This document shows, piece by piece, positions 34,260 through 45,763 of a stretch of 64,000 bases of DNA (the first letter of the stretch is position 1; the number at the start of each line of letters is the position of its first letter). Where the stretch lies: the NCBI GenBank assembly GCA_001687465.1, contig LVLI01000359.1, forward strand, positions 18,179 through 82,178, read 5' to 3'. The notes below the pieces were generated by a model. The model was not told the DNA's origin, searched no databases, and saw only the letters and a program-made list of their open reading frames with translations. The stretch comes from Halocafeteria seosinensis. Taxonomy: Eukaryota; Sar; Bigyra; Bicosoecida. The position numbers were made by a program, and so were the translations under genes.

Positions 34260-37200
34260 CTACCACTGCCCTTCCTCAATATCTGCCGGGCGTTTAACAG
34301 ACGCTACAAATTCTTTATACTCTGCGAGAATTTGACGATTTTCTGCATTGTCTTCATAAGCTCTTTCTCCCAATTCCCTCAGCTCTTCAAGATTTGCTTC
34401 TGTTAATGGAGGACCACCTGCGCCGTATACGTTGGTCATCGACGAATATTCTCTGTCAAATGTAAATCGCTCAGTCACTGGATATTCCTTTTGAGGATCT
34501 TCACCATTCTCTGGAGGTCCACAGCGCCCTCCTCCTCCAACGCATTCACGGTCGTTGGGCACCCATGGTTCATCGAAAAAAGAATCCGGTACGAGCTCCC
34601 GGACACATTGTTCGTACTCCAGAAGTAACTCTTTATGTTTCGCGAGGCAACTCTCGTATAATGATGTGTCCATTCCGCGAGCAAAGGATTGGTTTTCCAT
34701 TTTATAATTCAGCTGAGGTGGCGAAAATTCGTAGTGGAGCTGCGTGTTCAAAATCAGTTCGCACTCGTTTTGTCGCTTCATGACATGATGGTGAATTTCC
34801 CGGCATGTTGTATTCAAGAAGCGGTCCCTGAAGTTACGAATGTCATCTTGTCGGTCGCCGAAAAAAGCTGAATACTGATGATGCCTATCATACCAGTCTA
34901 CCTTCGTCGTAAAGTTGAACGGATGCTGGTCAGCAATAATGTGGGCCGGGAAGGTAGAAGTTTCGTTTTGTCCGGGTTCCCATCCGAACGGACTCTCCAA
35001 ATCTAACGCATTTAACACATTCAGTTGTTGGTTCTCCAGCAGCTCGCCTTCAATGATTCTTAAAATACCGGTCGTGTCGGTATTCTCTTCGTTCAACTCT
35101 GAAATAGCCACATATTTTGTTCTTCGATATAGAACTGGTCGAAGCGGTCCAATTAACAAATCCGCTACAGTTGGATGAACAGGATTATCGGCTATATTCT
35201 TGTCAACATAGTTCCGATGCCACGGCTGGGCTTTCACTGCCGGCACACTGTTCGGGGTCCAAACCGAATTGCTCAAGTTTTGCGGATTGACAAACTTAGA
35301 TAGAACGAGATTCTGACCTTGCCCAGTGATATCAGCCAATGTTTCACCATCCAATTCTTCTGCAAGCACACTTGCTCTTTCTTTAGCTGTGTATGTTAAC
35401 GTCGCTCCGCTTTTATCGTTATGGAGTGAAAACACTTCTTCTGAAGGGTCAAACGTTTCTTCCCATTCCTTCACGCGTATGTTCCAGGGTCTATCCTCCA
35501 TTCTCCATCGTTGTCGGTAGATGTCGTCCGGGTTGTCGTAACCTGCTGCGTACAGAGCCCTGTGAAAGTTTAGTGTAAAATCAATTACTCCGTGAGCATT
35601 TTTTACACTTTCCCAAACTGGTTGCATAATAGGTAATGGCATCATATATGCCTTTGTAGCGTAGTATGTCCGTGCCAGGTAAGACAACGTCTGACGACAC
35701 TTCGAAAAAGCTTCAGAAAACGATTCTCCATTAGTATGATTGCAAACGTTGTTTGGAGACACGGTATGGTTCAAAGTACTCACTACAGTGAGATCGACGG
35801 TTTCGTTGCCATCTGGTAACAACGAATGGACAAAGGTAAATGGTCCGGAAGGCCACTTTGATTTTGCAACACCGGCGAGACGCCTTTGCTGGTAGGTATC
35901 ATCCACCTGCATCCACATTACCCATTCCTTGTATAACGGATTATAGATAACTTTAGGTCTCTCTGCCCGATAAAAGAACCTTTTCATGGCTGGACAGTTA
36001 AGCCTCAGCTCTGATCCTCCAATGTAGCGATTTGAACTATGGTTATACGTCCCATTGATCCAAAAGCGACCCTGACGGACAAAGAATTGAGTCACTATCC
36101 TCTCAAAAGATTGGTGCAAGTCATTGCCAACCACGACTGTTGCATTTGAAACGTAATAGAGGGTATTGTTGACAAAAACGCCATCTATTGCCTCCTTGAT
36201 ATCTTCGGGTGAATCGAATCCCAGCATGGAATGATTCACGGTAACGAAGAAATAGCATAGATTCGGAACGTCTATGGAGTGTTTGCCATTGACCTCTTCC
36301 GCACGCTTCTGCGTCTCCTCTTGTAAAGCTGGTCGAACCACAGGGTCGACATCGTTTCCGCATAGCCTTTGCAATGTGTCGAGATACTGCTGGTGTTCCA
36401 CTCCACCCGTCTCGCTTCTCAACAATGTCTCATTCGGACAACGGATTCTACTATTTGGAAAAGCCGTCAAATTAAATACTGTGTCAAACTTCGCAGGTAT
36501 AAGTACGTTAGACTTAGGGTCCCAAACTGCACCTTGCTCCGTCCGCAAAATCTCGACATCCAGTTTCTCTCCACGACTGGACTGGGACTTGTTCCAGTAT
36601 GGACTCAAAGAATTCGCGTAGTCCATCCTGTACTTCTCTATGACCCCAAATGCTTCGTGTATTCCCATCGAATCTTTGTTTGGTATCGTTGAGTCACCAT
36701 ACACGTTGTCTGTTATGTTAATGAAATGGAGCAGTATCCCCTCGTTTCTCCAGGTGATGAAGTCATTTGTGCTGCAGGTTGCAATTCCACCTGTTAGATA
36801 AATGGGGACACCGTTCAACTGATCGTCAGCGAGAAAATTGTCATGTTCGCCATACCAGTACCACCTTCCAGTGTTTCCATTCCAACTGCTTCCGTAACCA
36901 TCCAATATTGGGTCCTCTCCTCCAAAACGCTTATCTTTATTCAGAACGCTTCGTGTTAATTCATCATCGCGCACTCCCGGTTCTCCGACACTTGTCAAAG
37001 AGGAGTCTCCGGCTCCGGCCCGCCTCCCTGCACTAAGACCTGAGTCTATCGAAAGAGATATCGAACTCCGATGGATCTCTGCAGAAACTGTGTCTCCTGG
37101 AACGAAATGCATATCTCCCATGGAGACTTCCCCATGAGTGGAAGCGCGAGAGGAGGCGGACCGCTGTACTTGAGAGTCGTACCACTGGTGCGGTGGCCCG

Positions 37201-40200
37201 TCTCCAAAAATCAGACCATCTCTCCACGGATGAGTGAACTTTTCCAGATTGGAAAGATGGTTAGAATGCCGTGTTATGTTATCCAACTGTGATTCCACAC
37301 CGTAAAGGGGGTCCGGACCAAGGTCAGTGCGTCTCCACCGAGATTGCACCGGCCGTCGAATGAAGCTACGGTCACCCTCTCGCAACGAAGGTATGGGACA
37401 CTCAAAGCCCATGGTGAAGTCAGGGCCTACGTACAACTCATCAAACCACGTAGTCCCTGCATCAAACTGGAACAAGCCTAAATGCCGCAACGACACTCCG
37501 CTAAAGTGAGCACTTGAAACCACCGTCTCATCGTCAATGCGCATATTAAAAGTTTGGTTTTCCCAAGAAATGAAAATGTCAAGTTTATACCACCGTCCCC
37601 ATTCAATGGGATGGTACACAACACTGCTTGGGGTCGAGGAATTGATGGTTTCTCCAGGTGTCCCTCTGTAATTAGATCCAATAGACCACCTGCCATGAAT
37701 GATGGCAACACCAATTAGTACTTCTCCGTCCGTTCCCAGGAAGTCTGAAACATCACTGTTATTTCCTAGAAGAGCCAAATGGAAGCCGTTGTACGAAAAT
37801 ACCGACCCTCTGGTCGGTTGGGCAGACTTAACAAAAACGGATACCCTGTTTGGCACGATCCTTTCAGCGACAGCCGGACGGGATGCTTTCGACAGTTTCC
37901 ATGCGTTCGTCTCATATTGCAACGTGAGCATGGGGCCATTGAATAATTTCGGCAAGGGGACCTTAACGCCACTATCCGAAGTAACTTCCTCGTCCACATC
38001 TATTCTCAGACTTCGTTGGGTATCTGCTGCTCCCCCATTGAACGCGTCTATTGAAAAAGCCATGTTAGCTCCAGTAAATTGCTGTAACAATCCGCGTTGA
38101 CCAATTTGCTCGGAATCTGTACGGTTGACCGGCAACGGTAGTCGGTCGCTACCGTTGACACCTTCTTGTGTGATATTAGTGGAGGTGAGTCCATCTTTAC
38201 CTTTCGCTCCACCCTTCACATTGATAAGGCCAAGTCTCTGCATACGTACTGTTTGTGCCACAATTCCCAAGAAACCTCCGCCTCCTCCACCTCCACCTTT
38301 CCCATCTATCCCCATCCCATCCCCTCCTGCTCCTCCAGAGGCTGTAACAGGGGCATCGAGTCTGACGGTACCTTCCGCAATCAATCGAACGGAACCACCT
38401 GCGCCTCCCCCTCCACCTCGATATGCGGGAGCACCATCTGCCCCGTTCGTAGAAATACTGCCGTTGACTCCAATGGTGATATCGTTTACAGCGAATAGTT
38501 CAATAACTCCTCCACCACTTCCGCCGGCCCCGGGAGGCTTGTCATCACGTAGGAAAGGGAGAATTTGTTGCGGTATTTCGGCCCCAAGGCAGCCGCCGGC
38601 ACCACCTAAAAGCCTTGTGGAATTGAACCTTGGAGAGGGTACTGACGCGTGGAAAGCGTGCCCAAAGCCGCCCCTCCCCGCATTAGTTCCTCCTGTACCG
38701 CCGTATCCAAGGAAATATTCCTCGGTCCTAGAAAATGAGTGCGGTGAGAGTCCCACTCCCAGTTCAGGTTCCTCCACAAATAAATGACCTTTCGTGACCT
38801 GAATGATAGCAGTGGAACTGTTGAACTGCAGCTCACTACCATTCAGCGGGGCAGACACGATAGCATTCGGAGTCCCCTCCGAGAAATAGGCAACGGACCA
38901 TGTCTTCCAAGCCAGGGTGATAGTATATGTTATGTTATGAAAATCTGCTTGTTCGTTGTTCAAGCAGAATGAGGTAAAACACCGTAGAGGGCGTTCTGTA
39001 TTGAAAGAGCTGCGAGAAACGTGTGCTGAACTCAAAGAAAACGGCTTCAGAGTCCTTTCCAGACTTTCCTCCAAAAATTGGGCTGACACTGACACTGGAA
39101 ACTCTCCCACTAATTCGCTGCCTTTCTTCAGGATCCACGTGCCATCGATAATTTTGCCGTCAACTTCTGTAGAGGCCTTGACTCTTGTTCGGGGGTCAGT
39201 CAGAAAACTGTCATTTACATGGAGCTCCGGTTGGTCTCCAAGACGGGAGAGGAAAGTGACCTTCCATGTAAACCCTGTGGCGACAGATATCCCAGCTCGC
39301 GTAACGTGGAGCTTTCCGATATAAGGATGGAGTTGCTCCAGCCTCTGCTTCATCTCGGCGGCAGTGATGTCCACTTTGAGAGGGACTGAGAGTCTGCCAA
39401 GGAAGGACACTTTGAAAGTTCCTCTGAGAGTCTGTCCACTTTCTACAATCGCGTCAATGCGTTGAATTTCTCGGACAATTTGGTCCTCTATTGAAATCGT
39501 GTACTGCTGAACGTGTAGGATAGCAGTTCCTTGTTGGTCTTCCTCCGCCGGAGCCTCCGTAATATTTCGCACTCCAGGTCTTCCCTGCAGATATTGATGA
39601 CGCATTTATGGGTGAGCGAATAAAATTGTCAGCATTGTTAATGTACATACTCCCAGAGTTTCCGGAGGAATGTCAATAGGGGTGTCGATGACGGTGGAAC
39701 TCAATGAGTAGAGTGCCAGAGGCATTGATCCATTAAGATCAATGCGCGTTAAAGCTCCAATGTAGAGGCTATCAAAGAGGAAAACTGCCATAGTGACGTT
39801 TTCAGCGGTTGTCCTGTGTGTTCCAACCAGCTGGATGGACTCTTGCGGATGTTGTATTGTGCTGACGTTCGCATTCCCCAAAACCTGTACCGCCAGCATC
39901 GCCTCGTCCGTGTTGATTCTGACATGTATATTAACGTCATTTAAGAATAGCGGTCCCAGCGACTCCCCTAGCTCATGTAGCTGGAAGCTCTGGCGGGACT
40001 TCAAGGGAGGGTAGATCTCAACGCCTGCATCAAGACTCCAGCCCATTGTTCCAGCTCTCCAATCTTCAAAGTTGAAAAATGCATTCGCAGCGAATTCCTT
40101 TCCACCTTCAAACGCTTGGACTGTGTGCTTCAGTGAAGCATCCGAAATATTGAATTCGGTATGTGCCATGTTACAGCGATGTGTGATTTTACACCGCCGG

Positions 40201-40325
40201 TAGTTCTCGGCATCTGGTCGGATAGGCTCAGTGTATGGAAACTCGGGCTCCTCTATGATCTGTGCAAGCGCACAGTACGTACAGCACAAAAGACATGCAA
40301 GTATGCTTCGCGTCTTTAACTTCAT
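34260..40325 (-). CDS. Secreted giant with IPT-like repeats, Gly-rich region, LamG-like and GH43-like domains
   Basis: Exons 40325-39651 and 39584-34260 join in frame to 1,999 residues. It begins with a signal peptide (MKLKTRSILACLLCCTYCALAQ). Next come sheet-rich modules (about 270-420: GTFKVSFLGRLSVPLKV, AAEMKQRLEQL) of a kind common in protist surface proteins; a Gly-rich block (about 545-675: GGGGGAGGSVRLIA, DGKGGGGGGGGFLGIVA); a concanavalin/LamG-like sheet (about 845-955: WGRWYKLDIFISW); and a five-bladed-propeller-like region resembling GH43 glycosidases (about 1100-1500: GSSWNGNTGRWYWYGEHDN, IYNPLYKEWVMWMQVDD, AGVAKSKWPSGPF). Many N-X-S/T sites fit secretion. Galactan or other glycan binding or hydrolysis is inferred; catalytic acids were not assigned. 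No membrane anchor was seen at the C terminus. Confidence 0.75.
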
Positions 40326-41001
40326 TGTGCTACTCTCATCATGTATGTTTTCGTCTCCTCGAACTGTTTGGCCTCGCACGTCGTTCGGGAGCGCATGGCA
40401 TTGCCTCCCTACCTTATGGTCATGACTATCACTCTTCCGCTATCATACCACTGATACCTTATTTCGCATCCCAAAGTTTCCAGGCAACGGAAGCACTAAC
40501 ACATGAGCCTCCTTGGTTTTGTGGCCCTTTGCTGCGTGAACTGTCTACTAGCAACACTAGCGCTTGAGGTTGAAGTTTGTGGCGGATACCGGGTCTGTTC
40601 GGGTTTATTCGGTCCGAAATCTCCGGCAGAAGACCAGGGTCCGGATCATATTCACTCTAGTAAACATCCTCGGATCGAAACCTCAGCCTGCCAAAAAAGG
40701 AAGTATTTTGTGGCTTAAACTGGTTGCGGTATCTATCAGGTAAGTTTGGTGTGTTCCTAGTTTCCGTTGCATTTTGCCCATCCGAAAAGTGTGACTCTGA
40801 TAGGGGATGGGGCGACGACCCCGAAGCTTTTTGCTTCTCTTTGGCTTCCCCTGTTCGAAGCCCCTCTCGTCCCCAGGGCTCCTCTTTTTCCCATTTTTGT
40901 CTCTGGTTATCTATGTCATGCATACCCATTGTATACCGTGCTGTTGGCACTTCGTGTGTACACAGACGTAAAGTACCACCAAAGGAACGGAAAAAGGAAA
41001 A
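40326..41001 (+). promoter_or_regulatory. P2 upstream region with likely 5'-leader intron and small ORF
   Basis: Before the P2 start, a good donor (ATCAG, then GTAAGTTTGG near 40740) and acceptor (GTGTACACAG near 40965) suggest a leader intron of about 225 nt, leaving only about 35 bases of leader before the ATG. Upstream, 40503-40718 encodes a 71-residue frame whose first 20 residues look like a signal peptide (MSLLGFVALCCVNCLLATLA). It may be an upstream ORF of the same transcript, a small secreted protein, or chance. The region also holds the promoter of the divergent secreted giant. Confidence 0.4.
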
Positions 41002-41506
41002 ATGAGACATTTAGCAGCTTACTTGATGCTCTACCTCGGAGGCACCGAGACTCCCACGGCCGAGGATGTCAAGAGAGTCTTGAAGAGTGTAGGAGCTGAA
41101 GCCGACGATGAATCCCTCCAGAGACTCATTACGTCCATGGAAGGACAGGTAGGTGCTTTTCAACCCCGACTCGAAGCAAGCGATGTGGTGGTGTAAACTT
41201 CACGTCAAATTTCTGAGTACAGGATGTAGAGAAGCTCGTACAAAAAGGATCTAAGAAATTGGTCTCTGTTGGAGGAGGCGGTGGCGCTGCCGCTGGTGGA
41301 GCTGCTGCTGGAGGTGCTGCTGCTGCTGGCGGTGCCGCCGGTGGTGCTGCAGAAGAGGAGGAAGAATCAGAATCCTCTGACGCTGGTGGTGCTGGTGGTC
41401 TCTTCGACGAGGACAGTGATGATGACTTCGTAAGTTTGTCGTGGAGTCAAGAAATTTGTATATTCCTTCGTTATATGGCTATTGTTATGTGCAAACAACG
41501 CAGTAA
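41002..41506 (+). CDS. RPLP2: 60S acidic ribosomal stalk protein P2
   Basis: Exons 41002-41148 and 41223-41429 give 118 residues. MRHLAAYLMLYLGG, then AEDVKRVLKSVGAEADDESL is the P2 N-terminal dimerisation domain; a Gly/Ala hinge (about 65-95) and an acidic end follow. P2 with P1 and P0 forms the stalk that recruits elongation factors. The next donor is GACTTC/GTAAGT at 41430. With the acceptor at 41501-41503 the spliced codon after Phe is TAA, so the protein ends SDDDF. The usual SDDDMGFGLFD tail is not seen; instead GGLFDEDSDDDF appears, as if the two blocks were swapped. No GLFD-coding exon was found downstream. If the last intron is retained, a different hydrophobic tail results. Confidence 0.88.
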
Positions 41507-41647
41507 GTTACGGTGTATAATCGAAATAACGAGGGAATTCAGCTTAACTGTTGCCGCCGTCCTTTGGTGAACACAATAAGACACTTTTTCGAACGAGTAT
41601 ATGCTTGGCACTACCTTAAGTTGATTCATGGCACGTTTTCGTAAGAT

Positions 41648-44600
41648 TTATTGGATTTCGTAACCATTCCCTTGCGGAATCGCTAGTAGGACGCTTAACA
41701 AGCTCTCCAAAGTTTCCCTATCGGGGTCGTCTGCACTGATGAACTTGGAATATCGTTCCTTCACTTCATCGTTTTTACATGGTTCCCCTTCGGCCATTGG
41801 AACCTTTCCATCTTCCGCCGTAGCCGCAATAATACCGTATATTCGTATCATTTCCTTTAATAGCAAGTGCTGTGTACCAGATCGAAGAACGTGTGCGACA
41901 TCGTAGAATGTCTCAAACGGGTCCTCGATTCCAAACGTTGGCTTCCGCGCCCATCCTTCGACGTCGGCTTTCCATTCTTTACGAACCTCAGCTCTCCAGC
42001 CAAAACGATTAGTAAAGCAAAAATCATACCGAGCAAGAACTTCAGGATCGAGTGTATCGCTACTTACGTCATTACCTTTCTTCCCACCATTCTTCGTAAT
42101 GTCTCTGGGTACCGGTGGGGTCGGACGGATACTAGCCACATGACGCCGACTGTCAAACTCGAACGAATAATGCCATAGAAATTCGAGTAACAACTCCCCT
42201 ATCGACGTTTTGTTACGCTCACATAAGCTCCGGATTTGTTTGGTTTTAGCGTTGTTATGGTAGAAGTACCCATCAACAACTTTGCCGTCTGCGTTTGAAA
42301 GCGGATACACCGGTGCAGGTTGATTGGTATCTCCGCCTTGGTTCTTCAGCCGGTACACAGGCACTCCAGGGAGGATGTCCACCGGGTTAGTTGAAACACG
42401 GCCAATTGATTTGCCAGACCAAGTCTTTGGCATAGCTTGCAAGCACGGAATCGGCGGTGGTTGTAGCTTTTGCAGGAAGGAGAGTAGCAAGAGGATCCAG
42501 CCATAAGTGGAAAGGGTTGCTTTAGAAGCATCATTCATCCCGCGATGAGACGCCAGAGCTTTGATCGCAAATACGAGCGGTCGAACCCGCTCATCGCAGT
42601 CACCGTAAGATTTCAACAGTGCAGTGTTTTGCGTTGCTAGCGGATTATAAGCACACAGGTCACAGTGAAGATTTGATGCAGGATCAACAAACGACACAAT
42701 GGGAACACGAGCTGTTGCACGCGTAGACACGGATTCCATTCCGTTTTCTTCCAAGCACGCAGCCACTTCTGTTACTAGTTCTTCCGGATCAACGATTTTA
42801 TTGAACGTTTCTTCCAATCGGAGTCCCAGGCTATCACTAGCACCGTCAAAGTCAGGAATCAACCTCGTCCTGCGCTTTATCGTCTTCCGCTGAAGGACAG
42901 TTCGGGTGAGAGCCATATCAACATCAGAGTTGTTAGATCCGAAACCGTTGCCACTACTGCCAAATATGTCGAGCGCCAAATCAAGTTTTCCCTCTTTAAA
43001 TACTGGCAGCTTCCGTAACATGTCCTTCAAGCGACTCTTTAGTAGCGAATGCTTTTGTTCTGCCTCTTCAGAGGAGCGATTACCCAAGAACAATATATTA
43101 ACAATTTTGGTACACAGCTCGGACGCTTTGTGAGGAAGCTTTTCTGGGGGCACCAAAGTGGAGGGCTTAATCAACTCGGTTATTCGAGGGCTGTCAAACG
43201 TCAGAGAAGAACTTGCAATATCAGGAAGCTCCTGCTTTGAAATACGGCCACTCGTTAGCGCGATGTGCCCGTTAATGATATTGGCCGCGCGCGTCGCCAG
43301 CAATGTAGATATTTGACTATCGGAGTGATCCGATACCACATCAATCAAGCTTTCAGTTAGGAAACAGTACGCCGCATTCCATCTTGCCAGCGTTTTCTGC
43401 TGAGAAGAAGTCAGCAACAGCCATATGGGTCTATTGTTCAACACATCATCCATAACACACTTGGTGGAAACATGAAGAGCAATCTTCTCCTTTGGAGCCC
43501 AAAACAAAGGCTCGTATCCTAATCGCGAACAAAATTGCACCAGAGACTCTTCCGATTCATCCGTTTCATCAGCACTTCCCTTAAGCTGACGCGCAAGCTC
43601 AAGGAATTTCGATTGGGCAGAGCTAACACAGTCCAATAACGACCCAATGAACGTGGCCAATTTGTATAACGATGACATACAGTTCCAGAGAGCCTCACCA
43701 ATTTCCTTGTCTTTTGCCTTCGACTTCTCATTATCCTCGGCTGAACGAGATAAATATGCCGACATAGCCTGGGATAGCAGACCTCTGATGGACGTGGCTG
43801 CTTGGACCGCCCTAGTAATCGAGCGCCTTGAGATTACGGGGATCTCTAGTTTGTCATCAGCCCTTAAAACGTTCCATTCTTTAGAGGAGGGAACCGAGCA
43901 TTCTTTGACGAGGCATGTCTCTTCTTGTAACGCTGCACTCATATTCGAAATGATGTTTCCGGTGTCTTCCTCCGAAATAGCCTTCTGCTTCTGATTCACA
44001 GCGTCAATTAACGACGTCGCAGCGTCAACATCGAACAAGTCAAGAATTTCATCTACTCGTTCCTTATGGTGAATCAAAGACTCCAACAGATCTTCGCCAC
44101 TAACTGTTACTCTACAGGGGCCTACAGAAGCCAACACGTTTGGTCCAAAATCGTCGTCGTCGTTGTTTCTTGGGGCAGTGTTATCGTTCTTCTTCGCAAT
44201 GGCTTCATCAAAAAGACGGAATTCATAGCAGCCGAACTTCTTTGGCATATAAAATTTGACGAAACAGTTTGGAGGAATATTACCATCCTTGTCAGGACGA
44301 AGTCTTTGATTTTTCATCGTTATGTACTCATGAGCGTCTCTGGTTCCCACTCGATAAAGTCCAACGTACAGAATTTTCTTTGGTGGACAGGGACCAGACA
44401 AGAATACTTTTATGTAGTCATGAGGTCCAGTCACGAGGGGAGAGATTCTAAGTTTGTGGATCTTCGATTTACCAACCCCGTTCTCCTCTTGAGCAGCGTG
44501 GTTTTTCTTCGGGTTCTGTTTATTCCGGGAGCCACCAGTCGAGTTGGAGGCCGTATCATTGTCATTTCCAGCCGGTTTATTGTCTCCACTGCTTTCCCTC

Positions 44601-45763
44601 CCACGCCCACCTCTTCCCTTTGGCTGCCGTTCCAAGTTCTGGTTTGGATTTTTCCGTTGCTTTCCACCTCGTGACGTCGAGTTACTAGGAGCTTTGCAGG
44701 CAGCATGCGTCTTTGGAGTAGAGTCAGTAACCTTAGGCTCATAAGAGGATTCTTGTCGAGGTTCAGAGAGCAGTGGAGCTACTGGGGCTTGTCCAGCTGC
44801 CGAGGGGGGCTCACTGCCGTAGTTCGAATGCTGTGGGTGAGTCGACTGAAATGAGCTAGGCCAGCCGGCGTGCCCTTGGTTCGACCAAGTGTTCTCTTCA
44901 TGAAACCCATTTTGGCCTTGTAAAAACTCTCCATGTGTACGTTCCTGATCATCGGGGCCACGTTGAGAAGCCGTCCTCAGACTATGCGCCCCACTAGTCC
45001 TATTGTCAACCGCCGTCTCATGTCCTCCACCAGCATCCGGACTGTTTAACCCTGCCGTAGACAGCAACATTTCCAAATTATCCAGTATGTCGTTAGGCTG
45101 ACTGCCAACTCCCTGTGAAGGGTTTTGGGCGATCCTTAATCCGGGTAGAGTACCGTCTCCACCAGGCTGAGTCGCAGGGCCATAACCCTGATAGACTGCA
45201 GGATGCCAATGCTGTGGATACCCAGCGTAGCTGGTACTCTGCGAGTTGGACGGCCACTGCTGCGATCCTTCATATCCCCAAGGTTGCGAGGGTATCGCAT
45301 TTGTAGCTTGATTATACGGATGGGGGTAATACCCCGCTGTCTGAGGTTGCTGGAAGGGCATTCCTTGAGGAGGATATTGCTGAAACCCCTGTCCTGAGGG
45401 CGGCGCTTGGTGGTGTAGTGGCTGGNGCGCAGCCATGCCTCCACTTTGCCCGAAAACTTGTTGCTGCGCTGGAAGAGGATGTTGTTGCCGCCCTTGGCCA
45501 GGAAGTGGTGGGGTTCCTGCACTCAAGCCCAGTCCTGCAGAAGGAACACGGCCTCCATCTGCAACAGGTGCTGCTCCTCCTACTCCTTGAGGCGGTGGTG
45601 GCTGGTGCATATCGTAATTCGCAGGCACCATCGGAGGGTATACATGCCCAGAAGGCATCTGAGGAGGGGGAAAGTGGTGATGATGTGGTGGCTGGCTTCC
45701 TCTATTGTCTGCACTTTCCTGGCCTCCTGGAGGAGGCTGGTGCTGTTGTTGATAAGGGTCCAT
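41648..45763 (-). CDS. Cid1/TUT-like non-canonical nucleotidyltransferase
   Basis: A single-exon frame of about 1,371 residues from the ATG at 45763 (MDPYQQQHQ); the frame extends upstream without an ATG and a leader intron (acceptor TTACTTTCAG) is likely. The first 450 residues are Pro/Gln/Gly-rich and disordered. A sheet domain (about 455-560) follows, then a helical region. The C-terminal third is the catalytic part: GSSGNGFGSNNSDVDMAL, the GS and DxD catalytic signature (about 930), a third Asp in LHCDLCAYN, NTALLKSYGDCDERV, and a PAP-associated segment. Such enzymes add U or A tails to RNA 3' ends and steer decay. U versus A preference cannot be told. One undetermined base (N) lies at 45425, inside the disordered part. 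Confidence 0.82.
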   Translation of the reverse strand: MDPYQQQHQPPPGGQESADNRGSQPPHHHHFPPPQMPSGHVYPPMVPANYDMHQPPPPQGVGGAAPVADGGRVPSAGLGLSAGTPPLPGQGRQQHPLPAQQQVFGQSGGMAAXQPLHHQAPPSGQGFQQYPPQGMPFQQPQTAGYYPHPYNQATNAIPSQPWGYEGSQQWPSNSQSTSYAGYPQHWHPAVYQGYGPATQPGGDGTLPGLRIAQNPSQGVGSQPNDILDNLEMLLSTAGLNSPDAGGGHETAVDNRTSGAHSLRTASQRGPDDQERTHGEFLQGQNGFHEENTWSNQGHAGWPSSFQSTHPQHSNYGSEPPSAAGQAPVAPLLSEPRQESSYEPKVTDSTPKTHAACKAPSNSTSRGGKQRKNPNQNLERQPKGRGGRGRESSGDNKPAGNDNDTASNSTGGSRNKQNPKKNHAAQEENGVGKSKIHKLRISPLVTGPHDYIKVFLSGPCPPKKILYVGLYRVGTRDAHEYITMKNQRLRPDKDGNIPPNCFVKFYMPKKFGCYEFRLFDEAIAKKNDNTAPRNNDDDDFGPNVLASVGPCRVTVSGEDLLESLIHHKERVDEILDLFDVDAATSLIDAVNQKQKAISEEDTGNIISNMSAALQEETCLVKECSVPSSKEWNVLRADDKLEIPVISRRSITRAVQAATSIRGLLSQAMSAYLSRSAEDNEKSKAKDKEIGEALWNCMSSLYKLATFIGSLLDCVSSAQSKFLELARQLKGSADETDESEESLVQFCSRLGYEPLFWAPKEKIALHVSTKCVMDDVLNNRPIWLLLTSSQQKTLARWNAAYCFLTESLIDVVSDHSDSQISTLLATRAANIINGHIALTSGRISKQELPDIASSSLTFDSPRITELIKPSTLVPPEKLPHKASELCTKIVNILFLGNRSSEEAEQKHSLLKSRLKDMLRKLPVFKEGKLDLALDIFGSSGNGFGSNNSDVDMALTRTVLQRKTIKRRTRLIPDFDGASDSLGLRLEETFNKIVDPEELVTEVAACLEENGMESVSTRATARVPIVSFVDPASNLHCDLCAYNPLATQNTALLKSYGDCDERVRPLVFAIKALASHRGMNDASKATLSTYGWILLLLSFLQKLQPPPIPCLQAMPKTWSGKSIGRVSTNPVDILPGVPVYRLKNQGGDTNQPAPVYPLSNADGKVVDGYFYHNNAKTKQIRSLCERNKTSIGELLLEFLWHYSFEFDSRRHVASIRPTPPVPRDITKNGGKKGNDVSSDTLDPEVLARYDFCFTNRFGWRAEVRKEWKADVEGWARKPTFGIEDPFETFYDVAHVLRSGTQHLLLKEMIRIYGIIAATAEDGKVPMAEGEPCKNDEVKERYSKFISADDPDRETLESLLSVLLAIPQGNGYEIQ

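Noticed and set aside
38125-38787. Pro-rich plus-strand frame
   Set aside because: It mirrors the Gly-rich region of the secreted giant on the other strand, with no splice or homology support.
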